Below are positions 44,895 through 56,965 of a stretch of DNA of 64,000 nt, piece after piece (the first letter of the stretch is position 1; every line of letters begins with the position of its first letter). The DNA comes from Plantago major. Its lineage: Eukaryota > Streptophyta > Magnoliopsida > Lamiales > Plantaginaceae. Under the pieces are notes generated by a model that had not been told where the DNA came from, did no database searches, and worked only from the letters and a program-made list of their open reading frames with translations. The stretch covers positions 29,623,167 through 29,687,166 of the forward strand of contig CM048842.1 in the NCBI GenBank assembly GCA_026545765.1, given 5' to 3'. The position numbers and the translations under genes were made by a program.

Positions 44895-46603
44895 CATTGA
44901 TTCTGAGTGGTGGCTGGGGAGTTTTTCTTCTTCCTTTCTGAGCCGCACCAGCTCCAGATTTCTTCTTGTTTTCATCTCCTTCTTCCCATTCCCCCTGACT
45001 TTGAGGTCCAGATTTGTACTTTCTTTCCCCCTTAGTCATTGTTAGCTGACTCAGTCTCATAAAGGAATCTGAGAGAGAGTCAAAATGCCCTTGTAAATAG
45101 TTATAGGCAGTGACCAACTTCTGAAGTTCGGTTTTGAGCTCCTGATTTTGCTTGATAAGTCCGTTGTCCTTATCGGTGAGCTCTGCCAATGGGCCTAGGA
45201 TGGCATCTGCTTTTCCAGCAGTGTAACTTGCCTCTTGAAAAGCTTTTTCAGCTAAAGACGCATCATCGTCCCTTAGCATTCCCAGATCTTTCTGAGCAAT
45301 GACTATGCTAGTTGTTCTCTGAGTGATGAGCTCAGTGAATTTTCTCATTTCAGAGGGGACGGAGGCAATTACTTCCTTGTTCTATGAAGACATTTCCTTT
45401 TTAAGTTGTGTCAGTACTTGACACCTGTTCATGTATTCATCGGAGTGGACGTTTGGCAGTTTGCTGAATATTGTAGGAGCAATCAGCTTCCTTTTCAAGT
45501 GAGAAACCGCTAAATGTTCATTGCGGTGTTCTGCCAAAGTCTTGTCTTCTTCATCATCTGAGTGATCACCAAAGGATCTTCATCCTCTTGGACATTTTCA
45601 TCGATTGTATCGAGTCCAGCAACCATCTTAGAGATTGGTTTCTTTCCTTTCTGGGAGGAGGATGGTACTTCTTTTGAAGATGATGCAGCCTTAGCATCAT
45701 GCTTGACTTCAGATACTTCTTCAGTATCGAGATTTTTGGTGATATCATGCACAGCATCCTGTAGCTCTTTAACCTCAGAGTAAGCAATCATTTCTTCTAA
45801 GTATAGATCTTGTAGTTGATCAATCTTATCTCTGGATTTAGCTATTTGGTCTTCCAGTTGAAGATGGAGCTGTTGTTCTTCTTCCAACAGCTTATCCGAG
45901 TTGAGCACTTCGGTTTGAGTTTTAAGATTTTCCGATTAGTTTCTTGAAGCTCAACTACTTGTTCAAGAGTAATCGCATGTTGGTTAGAAGATGGATGAGT
46001 AGATTTCGAGGTGATGAAGACGGAGATTTCGTGAAGTCTTCTCGGTTGCTTTTCAATTTGAGGCATTGTTTCTCCGTGAAATTCCTCCGGTCCACAGTGC
46101 GGGGCATCATCATCATCATTTTGTCATTATCATCCTTTTGGTGATGGTCTGGGAGGTTCATCAAAGTAATTTTCATTCATTTCTTCCTCCTCATCATCTT
46201 CAGATACAAGATTGATCACTTAGGGATAGTGATCTTACGCATTAACTTCTTCTTGTTCGTAAGGTATAAACCGCAGAAGGTGACCTTGAATGCCATCTAA
46301 TCTTGTCGACCATCCGCCTGCTCAAAGGCATGTATCAAACTATGCCACTTCTCCGAAAAGTCCTTATGTAGTAGAGTCGAATCGTGTATTGTTCAGAGGA
46401 ACATTGCTTGGACATATGTTTCGTGTCAAGAGCTCGTGCTCGTCTGGTTGATCAGTGATTCTCAATATTTCAGAGAGATCAGAGCACCTTAACTTCTGCC
46501 ATTTCTTGAAGCATTGAATATGCTTTGGCAGGGTGTGAGCTTTGAAGAAGTGAAGTAGGTCCCTTGTCTCTTCAATGGGAACCTGCTTTGCATCTGTTTG
46601 AGC

Positions 46604-46681
46604 CTGAAAGAAAGTGTTTTGAGTGAGCTTCAAAACTTTTGTAGATATCTGAGTAGAAGTGTAGTTTTGTTTCTGTGTTAC
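46604..46681 (-). other. ORF3 intron 5 (C copy), exitron-like
   Basis: Minus strand CTCAG|GTAACACAG to TTTCTTTCAG|GCTC. 78 nt, open in frame, as in A and D. Confidence 0.6.
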
Positions 46682-46798
46682 CTGAGTAAGTACTTCAGGC
46701 TCAGAGACTTGTTCTACTGAGACAATTGGTGTCTCAGATATCTTGTTGTGAGGTGGAGACTTTGAAGTCTGGTTCTCAGCAACCTTTCTTTCTTGAAC

Positions 46799-46884
46799 CT
46801 GAGAGGAATACAATACTTAGGAAATAGTTTGAAAGAATCTATGCATAAATATGCTTTTAATGAATTCTGATTTGTGCTACTTAC
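46799..46884 (-). other. ORF3 intron 4 (C copy)
   Basis: Donor GAGGAA|GTAAGTAGC and acceptor CCTCTCAG|GTTC, 86 nt, not a multiple of three. The matching intron in D (58223-58301) has different length and contains stops. Confidence 0.75.
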
Positions 46885-47037
46885 TTCCTCAAAAGGAAGC
46901 TCAGATTCATTTTTCTCAGAAACTTGTGCAGTTTCTGGTGTTCTTTCGAGTGATGCTGCCTTGGGGGCTTCATCAATTTCCATTGATGCAGGGGAAGTCG
47001 CAACTTTATCCCCTTGCATTTCTACTTCTGAAATAGC

Positions 47038-47119
47038 CTGTAAGTAGAAAGTATTGAATATTAGAAGAGATAAAGGATAACCCAAGATGAAGAATACTTG
47101 TCACTTGATTGTCATATAC
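47038..47119 (-). other. ORF3 intron 3 (C copy)
   Basis: Donor ATGAAG|GTATATGAC and acceptor TTTCTACTTACAG|GC, 82 nt. Confidence 0.75.
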
Positions 47120-47217
47120 CTTCATGTTTGAAGGCTCAGTGATGTATTCTTCAGAAACCTTGTTGGTCTCTGGATTTGTCTCTGGCATTTCATTTATCTT
47201 CTTCCATCTCTTGGAGC

Positions 47218-47292
47218 CTGTTAGAAACATTTAATCATGAATAAGCACATAAACATTTTTATGAAAATTAGTTCTCTTTAAGAATCATTTAC
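47218..47292 (-). other. ORF3 intron 2 (C copy)
   Basis: Donor GCCGG|GTAAATG and acceptor TGTTTCTAACAG|GC, 75 nt, with a CTAAC branch-like sequence near the acceptor. Confidence 0.7.
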
Positions 47293-47396
47293 CCGGCACG
47301 TGCTCGATTTCTCAAGAGTTGAGGTTGAAGGGACTCTTTTTCAGTAGTTGAGGCAAGCTTCTCAGCTTCCTCTTGTTTCTGCGTTTCTAACTCAGC

Positions 47397-47483
47397 CTGT
47401 AACAAAGAAATTCTTATGAGGTAACAAGATTTAATTATAAGTATAAAATTTTTCACAAGGTAAGAGTTAAACCAGTCATTTAC
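47397..47483 (-). other. ORF3 intron 1 (C copy)
   Basis: Donor CTCAG|GTAAATGAC and acceptor TTTCTTTGTTACAG|GC, 87 nt. Confidence 0.75.
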
Positions 47484-49289
47484 CTGAGCAGTTTCAGGTT
47501 GATTGGTCTCTGGAACTTGTGACCTTTCTATACATTGGTGGTCTTGTCCCAGTGTAGTTTCTTTGTTTGAAGTTCTGGTACTTCACACCTTTCCTGAGTA
47601 TGCAACTCAGTTGCCTACCATGGTTGATCATTCTGAGTAGATGTCTCAGTTTGATCCCTCTGAGTGAGTTGGGGAACCTGCTCATTTGCAGGATTTTCTT
47701 CAGCATACTGTATTGCTGGTAATTCGAAATGGAGTTCATTTACCATTTCATCAACCACTTGTGGCTGTTGTGGTTGTTGTGTTTGTGGTTGTTGTGGTTG
47801 TCTGGAAGCGTAAGATTGATCGAAGAATGTTCTTCCGATTTTTAGATGTGGCGTTCCATCAAGATTCGCCAAAGACTAAAATACCACTCATCAGGGCTTT
47901 GTGAAGTTGTTCAAGAGAAGCATTCCCTGATGATGTGTTTGCACCAACACCCTTTGCTATAGTCTCAGCAACCTGTGGTGCAGGTTCTTCTTTAGATACC
48001 TTATCACCAGTTACTGTTTCAGTAACCTTAGCCCTCTTTGTTCTTTCTAGGACTTGAGAGATGACTAGTTCATCATCTTCATCGTCAGAGCTCTCATCAG
48101 CATTGGGAACTGATTGGTCCATTATTCCTGCGGTTTCTGCAGATGGGGCTTGGTGCTTTTCACCACTCTTGGCAGCATTTATTTGTTCATCTGCCTTTAT
48201 TAGTTCATCGGCAATGCTTGCAGATATCTGAGAATTGACAACCTCTTTGGGTGTGTCATCTGATTTGCCAGCAGACTTCTTTCTTGAAGTTCTGGGCTTC
48301 TTGGTCGCAACCTTTTCTTCAGATATCTTTTCAGACTTTCGCTTCTTAGGACCTTTCTGAGACCCAGTAACCTTTTCCATCAAATTTGTATACTCATATT
48401 TATAGAGTAAAGTTATCTGGCTATTTCAAATTGCCTCTCTGAGCTCAATGCCAAGCTTTTCCAGCAAGTAGCATATCTTCAGACCATATCATACAGTGGC
48501 CTTTGGCTCAGCTAGTCCTTTGACAATTTTAGGCTCAAGCTTCAATCTTCTTCACGAATTTCATGAAGGCGTATTTTCCCGATTAAAAGGGTTTTCCAAA
48601 TTGTCTTGTTGATTCAAAGAAGAACATCATGATCCATCGTTCTTGGCTTATCTGGTCAGCACCTCCTTGTAGACCATCAAAGCATCTGTGAAGAATGCAA
48701 GCCAGTACATCCCAATGAACCAACAGATGTCTGGTTCGGATATCAGCAAGTTTGAACTCAGTGAGTGTATCTGATTTTTCAAGATCACACACGTCACTGT
48801 AAAGTTCTTTAACACCTTCTAGGAGTTCCTCATCCTTGGTGTTTATTTCAAAATCCTTTCCAAGATTTTGAAATTCGAACAACTTACAGAAAGTTGTTAA
48901 GTCCAGAAGGATTTCCTTTCCTTGGACTGAGGTTTTGATAGACACTATTTGAGTGCCTTCAGAAACACAGGAAATAATCCTGGAGTTGTTGTAAAATTCC
49001 AACACATCGAGTGATGAAATTCCACTTGGGCGAGCAGATAGAAAACCCTTGATTTGTGCCTTTTCAAGCATGTCAAGAATCAATTTTCTATCAGTTTGGT
49101 TCTCTATTGCAGCAGAGAGGTATTCCTCAACCATGGCACCACCCCAAATCATTCTGTGACTTGAAGTCCAATGGTCAGGATTAAAAACTCCTACCAGTCG
49201 ATTGTTTACAATATCAACTCTGGTGCTTGCTTTTCAGCAGTACCAGTGGAGGATTGGGAACTCTGTGTTGAAATGTTCTTGGAGGCCAT

Positions 49290-50058
49290 CTCTTTATATA
49301 GTGTAGGGATTTGAAATTGGTGTTTGAAAGAGATTTGATTCAGTGATTCTTTTCAGAAAAACTTAATCTTGATTTGCAGAGATTGTAGAGGGTTTGCAGA
49401 GAATCAAGAGAAGGATTTGCTATTTTTGTGCAAGATGAAATTTCGGATTAGGCAAAAGTGATTTCATTTGCCAAAATCCTATATATATAGCATTTGAATC
49501 CCAACAGACAAATACATACAAATTGATTTTGTGTGTACGTATCTGTGATTTGCAAACAGGCGTGAGCAAAAGCTAGTTCGGCATTATATGCTTAGTGGGC
49601 CATGTCTGAATTTCAACAGTCCACTATTTACTGTGAATTAATTTCCACCGTACAGATCAATCGCTTAATTTCATCGAGGGTCACCATTGCTTCTTCAAAG
49701 AATGATCACAATCAACAAGTGTAATTGTGCCCATTTAATGAATTTTGGCGACTTGCTATCTGAATCACAATTCTGTATGACCAAGGACACTGTTCGCATC
49801 TGAATCTGTCTTATACTTAGGATTTTTCCAAGTTTTTCATCAAGATAGAAATAATGCGAGTTTCAAGAGAGTAGTTGACTGCAGATGGTTATACTATTCT
49901 CTTTTGTGTTCCCCATTTATAGAGTGATTCAGATATCTGAGTTCCCGTCTCAGAAATCTTAAGCTATCTTTTTGCTCTTTAGCCTTTTTGACTTCCGGAT
50001 ACCTGCTCCATTTTCTCTTTCTTTCTTTCCGGATACCTGCTCCGGATACTGAACTCTT
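49290..50058 (-). other. Spacer between pol and ORF3 of C
   Basis: No ORF supported. The left 300 bp match D's 39261-39559 and hold the ORF3 TATA-like box. The right 450 bp are missing from D. The duplicated CCGGATACCTGCTCC near 49990 and 50035 is a short direct repeat. Confidence 0.6.
49479..49490 (-). promoter_or_regulatory. Candidate internal promoter of ORF3 (C)
   Basis: Minus strand CTATATATATAGG, 190 nt upstream of ATG 49289, matching D in sequence and spacing. Confidence 0.55.
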
Positions 50059-53000
50059 TCAGTTCATTGTTAGTTCCATTAGTCCAAGACTATGTCTTAA
50101 GGCTAAGAATCTACTGTCTTGTAGTGGCTTAGTGAAGATATCTGCAAGTTGATCTTCGTACAATCTTGAGTATCTCTATTGCCTTTTCAACATGGTCTCG
50201 ATGAAGTGATGTCTAACATCAATGTGCTTTGTTCGGCATGAAATTTAGGATTCGTGTAATCTAATAGCACTTGTGTTATCACGTAAAATGGGAGTCTTCT
50301 TCTCATCGAGTCCATAGTCTTTAAGTTGTTGTTGTATCCATAATTTGTGTTGCACAACAACCAAAGAGTAATATATTCAAATCTGTGGTAGAAGTTGCAA
50401 TTGAGTTTTGCTTCTTGCTAAACCATGAGATAAGTCTAGTACCCAAACCGGCAAGTTCCCGAGGTGCTTTTCCTATCAGCGTTGATCCAAAGATAATCAT
50501 TCGAGTACCCAGCTAAACTCAATCCACTTTCTTTAGGAATACCACAATCCTACATCTACTGTACCCTTTACATAACTTAATATTTTCATAGCAATGTTGT
50601 AGTGTGTTTGCATTGGATTTGTCTGAAATCTAGCACATACTCCAATGGCATATTGAATATCAGGTCTACTTGCAGTGAGGTAAAGTAGTGAACCTATCAA
50701 TTTCCTATACTTATGTTTTTCAACACTCTTGTCTGATTCAGTATAGGTCATTTTGTATCCAATGCTCATAGGTATCTTAGCATTCTTTTCAGAAGGCTTA
50801 AGATTGAATTTTGTGAGCATATCTTTTGCATACTTTGTTTGACTAATGAATATTCCATCATTGAGTTGCTTGACTTGCAATCCTAGGAAATAATTCATTT
50901 CTCCCATCATGCTCATCTCAAACTTGCTTTTCATGAGATTTGCAAAGTCATTACAAAGTTGCTTGTCCTTAGATCCAAATATGATGTCATCAACATATAC
51001 TTGAACTAAGAGTAGTTTCCCATCATGATTTAAGGTAAATAAAGTTTAATCAACTTCACCTTTCTTGAAACCACTTTCCAGAAGGTATTTGGCCAAAGTG
51101 TCATACCATGCTCTTGGAGCCTGTTTCAGTCCATACAGAGCTTTCTGTAGTTTATAGACCATTCTACTTTCTGAGGAAACTTCAAAGCCAGGTGGTTGCT
51201 CAACATAAACTTCTTCTGCAAGTTCACCATTTAAGAATGCACTTTTGACATCCATCTGATAAACTTTGAAATCTTTATGAGCTGCAAAGGCTAGAAAGAG
51301 TCTTATTGCATCCAATCTGGCAACTGGTGCATATGACTCGTCAAAATCTAAGCCTTCATCCGAGTAAATCCGGCAACCAATCTTGCTTTGTTTACGTTAT
51401 TTCACCAGATTCATTCATCTTGTTTCTGAAAACCCATTTAGTTCCAATCACAGATATTCCTTCTATAAATGGAACTAGTTTCCAGACTTTGTTTCTCTCA
51501 AATTGATCCAACTCTTCTTGCATTGCAGAGATCCAGTCTTGGTCTCCTAATGCTTCTTCTATATTTTTAGGTTCAATATTCGAGATGAAACATCCAAAGA
51601 GAGAGTTAGCATTTTCAGCTATTGCTCTCCTAGTCCTAACACCCTGATTAATTTGTCCAATTATATCCTTTGTAGGATGATCTTTGATCCATCTCATCAT
51701 AGGTTTAGTGCTAGTAGGATCAATATCCAAGTGATCTGAATGTGAATTATTAAGATTTTGATTTGATACTTTTTCAGTATCTGAGATATCTGACATATGG
51801 GAAATGTCATGGATATCTGACACTTTTTCAGTGTTAGAGATATCTGGAAAATGCATTTCAGCATTCTTAATTTCAGATACCTTTTCATGATGAAGGTTCT
51901 CAGTAACCTGTTCCATTTCTGGAAAACTCATAGGAAATTCCTCATCATGTCTGTGAGTCATCTTGTTGTTACTAGGCTTTTCAAGCTTTTCTTCGTCAGA
52001 GTCATCCTCACTTTCCATAATGATGTTTTTCCTTTCTGAGGATTCTTCTTTAGAATCCCTCAGTAATAATTCTTTGAACCTTTCTGAGAGTTCTTTAATA
52101 GGAGGTGTTTTCTTACTTCCTTCATAGAATACAACATGAACTGATTCTTCAATTTTCTTTGTTCTTTTGTTGTAAACTCAGAAGCTTTCTTTTGTGGAAT
52201 AGCCAAGAAAAAAACCTTCATCTGCCTTTGGTTGAAATGTTCTCAGATAATCTTTCCCATTGTTTAGAACAAAACATCTACAACCAAATACTCTCAGATG
52301 TTTGATATTAGGGGGTCTACCAACCAAGATTTCATAGGGGGTCTTGTCATGGTGTTTGTTTATCAAACATCTGTTCTGAGTGTAGCAGTGTTTTACGACT
52401 TCAACCCAATAAATTTCACATATTTCAAAGGTCATTAGCATTGTCCTTGCAGCTTCTTTAAGGGTTCTGTTTTTCCTTTCTGCAACACCATTTTGTTGAG
52501 GTGTTCTTACAGAGGAAAGTTGGTGTTGTATACCTTTGCAGGTACAAAACTCCTTTATGTACTGGTTGACAAACTCAGTACCATGGTCTGTTCTGATTGC
52601 AGATACCTTGTCATTTTTCATGACTTCAAGCTTTTTCAGCAAGTTTGGTATCTCCACCCTGGCATCAGATTTGTGTTTCAGAAAGACAACCCAAGTGAAT
52701 CTTGAGAAGTCATCTACCACAACTAGATCATACTTCTTTCCTGCATAACTAGTTACAGATGATTCAAAAAGATCCATGTGTAAAAGTTGCAGTGGTCTAA
52801 CACTAGAGTGTCTGATTTTGGACTTGAAAGAGATTTTAGATTGTTTCCCCATCTGACAAAGTAATGTATACCATCCTTTCTCGAAGATGTTCGGGAAGGC
52901 CAACCACTAACTCTTTCTCGCAAGTCTATTCGTAGTTTTGAAGTTCAAGTGACTCATTCTTTGTGCCATAACCAAGGCTCTTCCGTGACCAGATTGACTC

Positions 53001-53384
53001 ACCATGAGACATTCTTCAACATGGCGGATGCCCAATCGGCAACATAAAGACCTTTCCACGACCAACTAAGACTGCTTTGACTCATTGTCAATTAGTTTGC
53101 GATTTAGCTTTGAATTTTATAGTAAAACCCTTTATGCAAAACCTGCTCATGCTAAATAGATTATATTTCAAATCCTTAACATGTAATACGCCGATTGTTA
53201 AAGTCCCCAATTTGACGTTGCAAATCCCGAGAGGGATTTAATTCTCCTCAAAGAACTGATATCCGGTCCTCGTTGCAAGCTTTGTAATCAACAGATTTGC
53301 TTTGTCTCACATGTGCTTTCCGCATCCACTATCAAATAGCCATTGTGCTTTAGTCCGTGAAGCATTCTCGCACAACAGAAATGG
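50059..53384 (-). pseudogene. pol: pol of element C
   Basis: Copia polyprotein. The protease motif region (53300-53380) is degraded. The HHCC/pre-integrase region is damaged near 52900-53100. The integrase core (52800-52430) has LLHMDLFES, RTDHGTEF and QNGVAERKNRT intact. An acidic linker follows. Reverse transcriptase begins at [13 protein letters not shown] (51610), with [13 protein letters not shown] (51250) and YVDD (50995). RNase H follows in broken frames and reaches the conserved copia C-terminal string QLADIFTKPL, ending at TGA 50059-50061. This tail is absent from D. Numerous frameshifts. Confidence 0.85.
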
Positions 53385-55866
53385 AGATTAGTTCTCATAT
53401 CTTTGATGGAACCGTCAATTAAAAGTTCTTCAAGGAATCCATTTTGTATGAATTTCTTTGAAATATGCTTTGTCCCGACAGAACGTAAGGAGGAATTCTA
53501 TTTGAATGAATGTTATCATTAGTAAGAATTATTTTCTTCCTTGGTGTGTTCTAGGTGCTCCATAAGATGCTTTCAGATACCTGTCAGGTTTCTGAGTTTG
53601 CTTTTCAGCAAACTTAGCCTTTCTTGCCAGATTTCTTCTAGCCCTGGCATTCAGATTTTCAGTGGCTTGATTTAACTTCCACTTCTGATAATTGCTTTGA
53701 GCAATTCTAGCTTTCAGCCATCGTTCTTGCTCCTGCTTGTACTCATGAGCAAGTTGTTTTCCGATGCCTTTGTAGCCAATACCGTTTCGAGCACTTGAAG
53801 CTATCTGAGATCTTTTCTCAGCAGCTTTGCTAGTCTCTGGTTGGTCCAATTTCTTTCCAGAAAAAGTGACATGGGAGAATTTGCCAGCTCCTGCAATTCT
53901 TCCTTTTTGAGAGACATAGCACTGTGGGTGTTTACACTTTTCGGTTATGCTTTTCGAGACGTACCAGCTTTTGTTTTTGACTTGTTTTTCCCACAAAGGT
54001 TTAGTCGCAACTGCCTTTCCTTTGTAAAAAATCTCTGTCTTCTCACAGATACTATAGATTGCATGGGAACCGTCTTGCTGAGTACTTACAAATGTTCTTC
54101 TTTCCTCACTCTTACTCAGAGTGGTAGAACAATCTGTCTGTGTATTCAGCCCAAGTCCTTTCTTTTCTGAAGAATCTCTCAAGTAAGATTGTACTTTAGT
54201 AAGAGTGTCACTAGCTTTGGCATAAGATTGAAAAGATACTTCTTTCTTCTTGAGTTCCTTGTTCTAAGAAAGAAGATCTTCATATTTCTTTAGTAGCTCA
54301 GCCATTGCTACATTATGTGACTTTTCAGTCTCAGATATCTGAGCTTTGAGAAATGCATTTTCAGCATCCTTTTTCTCAGATATCTTAACCCGTTTAGAGT
54401 TTTCCTTTGCAAGAAAATTCTTTTCCTCTTCGAGATTATCGGCTTTAGCTCGGATCATTAGAAATTCTCTCTCATAGATGTCAAGTTCTTTCCTGAGATT
54501 TTCTAGATTTTTTATTTCCTCTTCATCACTTTCATAAGTATAACAAGAAGTATGTGTTACCTCATCAGCCATAAGATGCTTTTCTATGTTGAGATGTCCG
54601 GACCACAATTTCAAAGAACTCCACACATTTCATTCTTCTTGAGGCCGAAGTCGATTATATCATGAGTAACTCCACATAATTCTGGTGATGGTAAAGTTGA
54701 ATCATCTGAATTGTCATCTTCAGAATCTGTCTCAACATCTAGAGCATCCAGTTGAATTTGGATTTTCTTTCTTTCTTCAGTTAACAAAGCTTTCTGGCTT
54801 CTTCTGAAGATTCTTCTATCTTTCTTGTCACCTGTCCTTAGTTTGTTGAAAGCGGGACAATCCTTCTTGAAGTGGCCAGGTTTCCGACAATAGAAACAGA
54901 TATCGTTTCCAATTTCTGCTTCCTCAGTACATGATGCTTTCTGAGCTAGCTTGTTCAGCGAGCTTTGCATATTTTTGTACTGATGATAGTTTGAGCCTAG
55001 ATGCTTTTTCTCTTTCGCTTTTCTTCTCTCAATTTCTCGATCGACAAATTTGCTCATTTGCTTTGGCAAAGAAGAGCATCTTCAGTTTCTTCCTTGCTTT
55101 TCTTCTTTTCAGAAGTTCCTTGAGTTACTAGAGCAACATTTTGCAACTTTTCAGTTGTTTGTTCTCTCTGAGTTGTCTCATAATCAACCGTAGCAAGATG
55201 AGAGAAAAGTTCCACTTGAGTGATATTTGGCATACCTTGGTTAAAATAAAAGAATTTAGTATGCTCCCAGTTGTGATTAAGACTTCTGACAATAGTCTTA
55301 ATCTTCTCTGACTGGGAGTATCTGTTGCTTTCCCCAAGTGCCGCCATATCACTCATGAGAGTGGTAAACCTGAAATCAAGTTCTTCCAGAGTTTCAGTGG
55401 GACCTTGTTTGAAATTTTGAAATTTCAACTTTAGAACTTCGAACTTGTTTTCCTTGGTTTTCTGGCCCGCAGATTTCTTCAATCAGCCAGTAACTTTCGC
55501 GTTTAGCACCCACGCTTACATCAGTATGTGCTCGTGTTGATCTAATGATGATGTTACGAGCTTGACCATCCAAATGATTCCTCTTGGCATCTTCCGATGT
55601 CCAGAGTTCTCTGAGCTTTCGTTCAGAATAACTTGACGAAGAGATCTTCCACTAGTTGACGCATCTGTTTGTGAAGATCCTTCGCTTTGATCTCTGTCTC
55701 TTCCACTCGAAACCTCAATGACTTGCTTAAGTTGTTGAATGACTATTGGGCCATTCTTTATTACTTCGATCATCTCGTCACTCATGGCTTCAAGGTGGAG
55801 CATCATGTTATTTTTCCATTTCTCGTAGTTCTCTGGTTTGAGAATGGTTGCATCACTCAGAGACAT
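53385..55866 (-). pseudogene. gag: gag of element C (frameshifted)
   Basis: ATG 55866 (MSLSDATILKPENYEKW). Capsid-like region, zinc knuckle CFYCRKPGHFKKDC near 54895 with all four ligands, acidic stretch, coiled coil (54500-54270), basic C-terminal tail to about 53400. Breaks near 55520, 55480, 55060, 54615 and 54260. The gag end and pol start are degraded, so the gag-pol relation cannot be read here. Confidence 0.85.
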
Positions 55867-55956
55867 ACCTGCACACTTAACACACAAATTAAATAGTCCT
55901 CAATAGTGGACAAAGTTCCTTCACCTATCTGGGGATCTAGGTTCAAGGTAATTTGG

Positions 55957-55979
55957 TGAACCTCCCGCTCGATACCACT
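55957..55979 (-). promoter_or_regulatory. Primer binding site of C (one base missing)
   Basis: Minus strand AGTGGTATCGAGCGGGAGGT. Compared with TGGTATCAGAGC one A is missing, changing CAG to CG. Confidence 0.85.
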
Positions 55980-56355
55980 TGTTGGTCCAGATAACGGCAA
56001 AGTAAAAGACTAGAGGGGGGGGGGGGGGGTGAATAGTCTTTTAAAAACTTTTATCGATAACAACAATTTCTCAGATATCTGAATAGATATCTGATACTTA
56101 GAATCAGAGCGCGGAAGACTTAATAAAGATAAGTGCAGAAACAGTTAATGTGTGTGTGTGTGTGTGTTGCTGAAGAGTAAATACAGAAAGGTAAATAACA
56201 CAGCAAGTATAGTGGTATCTGGAGGTGTCGTAATCCTCCAACTAATCCACTTCGGTCTATTAGAGACCTAGAATTCACTAGAACAGATAATTGAGTTCTC
56301 CTTACAATAATCCTATTCTAAGATTCTTAACAATTGGTTCCCAACCAAATGTTCC

Positions 56356-56560
56356 CCTTGAGTTGTTCCCCGGCTTTCACAGCCAAGTACTTCCTGTACT
56401 CAGAAACCTTTGAGTTATTCCCTAGCTTCCCAAGCTAAGTACTTCCTATACTCAATAACCTTGAAGTTATTCCTTAGTTTCTCAAATCAAGTACTTCCTA
56501 TACTCCGGTAACCTTGGAGTTATTCCCTGATTTTTCAAACTAAGTACTTTCTGTACTCCA
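56356..56560 (-). repeat. Four leader repeats in 5' LTR of C
   Basis: Four intact 52-bp units with the GAAGTACTT core and inverted-repeat arms. Confidence 0.75.
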
Positions 56561-56957
56561 CGCCAGTTATGGTGTTGGTTTTTGGTTTGAGTTGTCAGAT
56601 GAGCTTCTTTAATAACTTATTCAGTTATTCAGAGAGCTCTGTGAATCAAGGTACTTAATACACTTTACAGCGTATGGTATCTTGTTCGATTTTACTGACC
56701 CAAGTCTTATGATATCTGTTCAAGAGAATGAATCTCAGATAGTTGATCTTTTGATTCAACTCCTTCACAGATAGCTTTGCTTGTTTAGGATCAGGACACT
56801 TAGAACTTCAAGGTTACTCAAGATCAAAAGCTTTGGTCGCAATGTAAAGCTTTGTGAGTAAGTAAGTTGCTTTGAGAGAGTAAGACGTTCAACGTTCAGA
56901 TGCGCTTCAAGGTGTGTCTAAGGTTCTGTGTGTTCTCTCAAGCAGTCTAAGTGTTGA

Positions 56958-56965
56958 TATTTATA
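56958..56965 (-). promoter_or_regulatory. LTR TATA box (C)
   Basis: TATAAATA on the minus strand at the conserved position. Confidence 0.7.

Larger units (their letters stand above)
43691..49289 (-). pseudogene. ORF3 of element C (multi-exon, frameshifted)
   Basis: ATG 49289 (MASKNISTQSSQSSTG) to TGA 43691-43693, the only copy whose whole length is contiguous here. Exon 1 runs to 47484 and holds the globular N-terminal region (HRMIWGGAMVEEYL, FEFQNLGKDFEINTKDEEL), a nuclear-localisation-like basic stretch (KKRKSEK, KKPRTSRKK) and a Gln/Pro repeat (QQPQQPQTQQPQQPQ). Four short exons follow (47293-47396, 47120-47217, 46885-47037, 46682-46798), separated by 75-87 nt GT-AG introns. The last exon (from 46603) contains acidic and coiled-coil regions and the Trp/Tyr-rich C-terminal domain also seen in A and D. 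Several frameshifts. No signal peptide or membrane helix is evident. Not recognised; could be a captured host gene. Confidence 0.75.
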
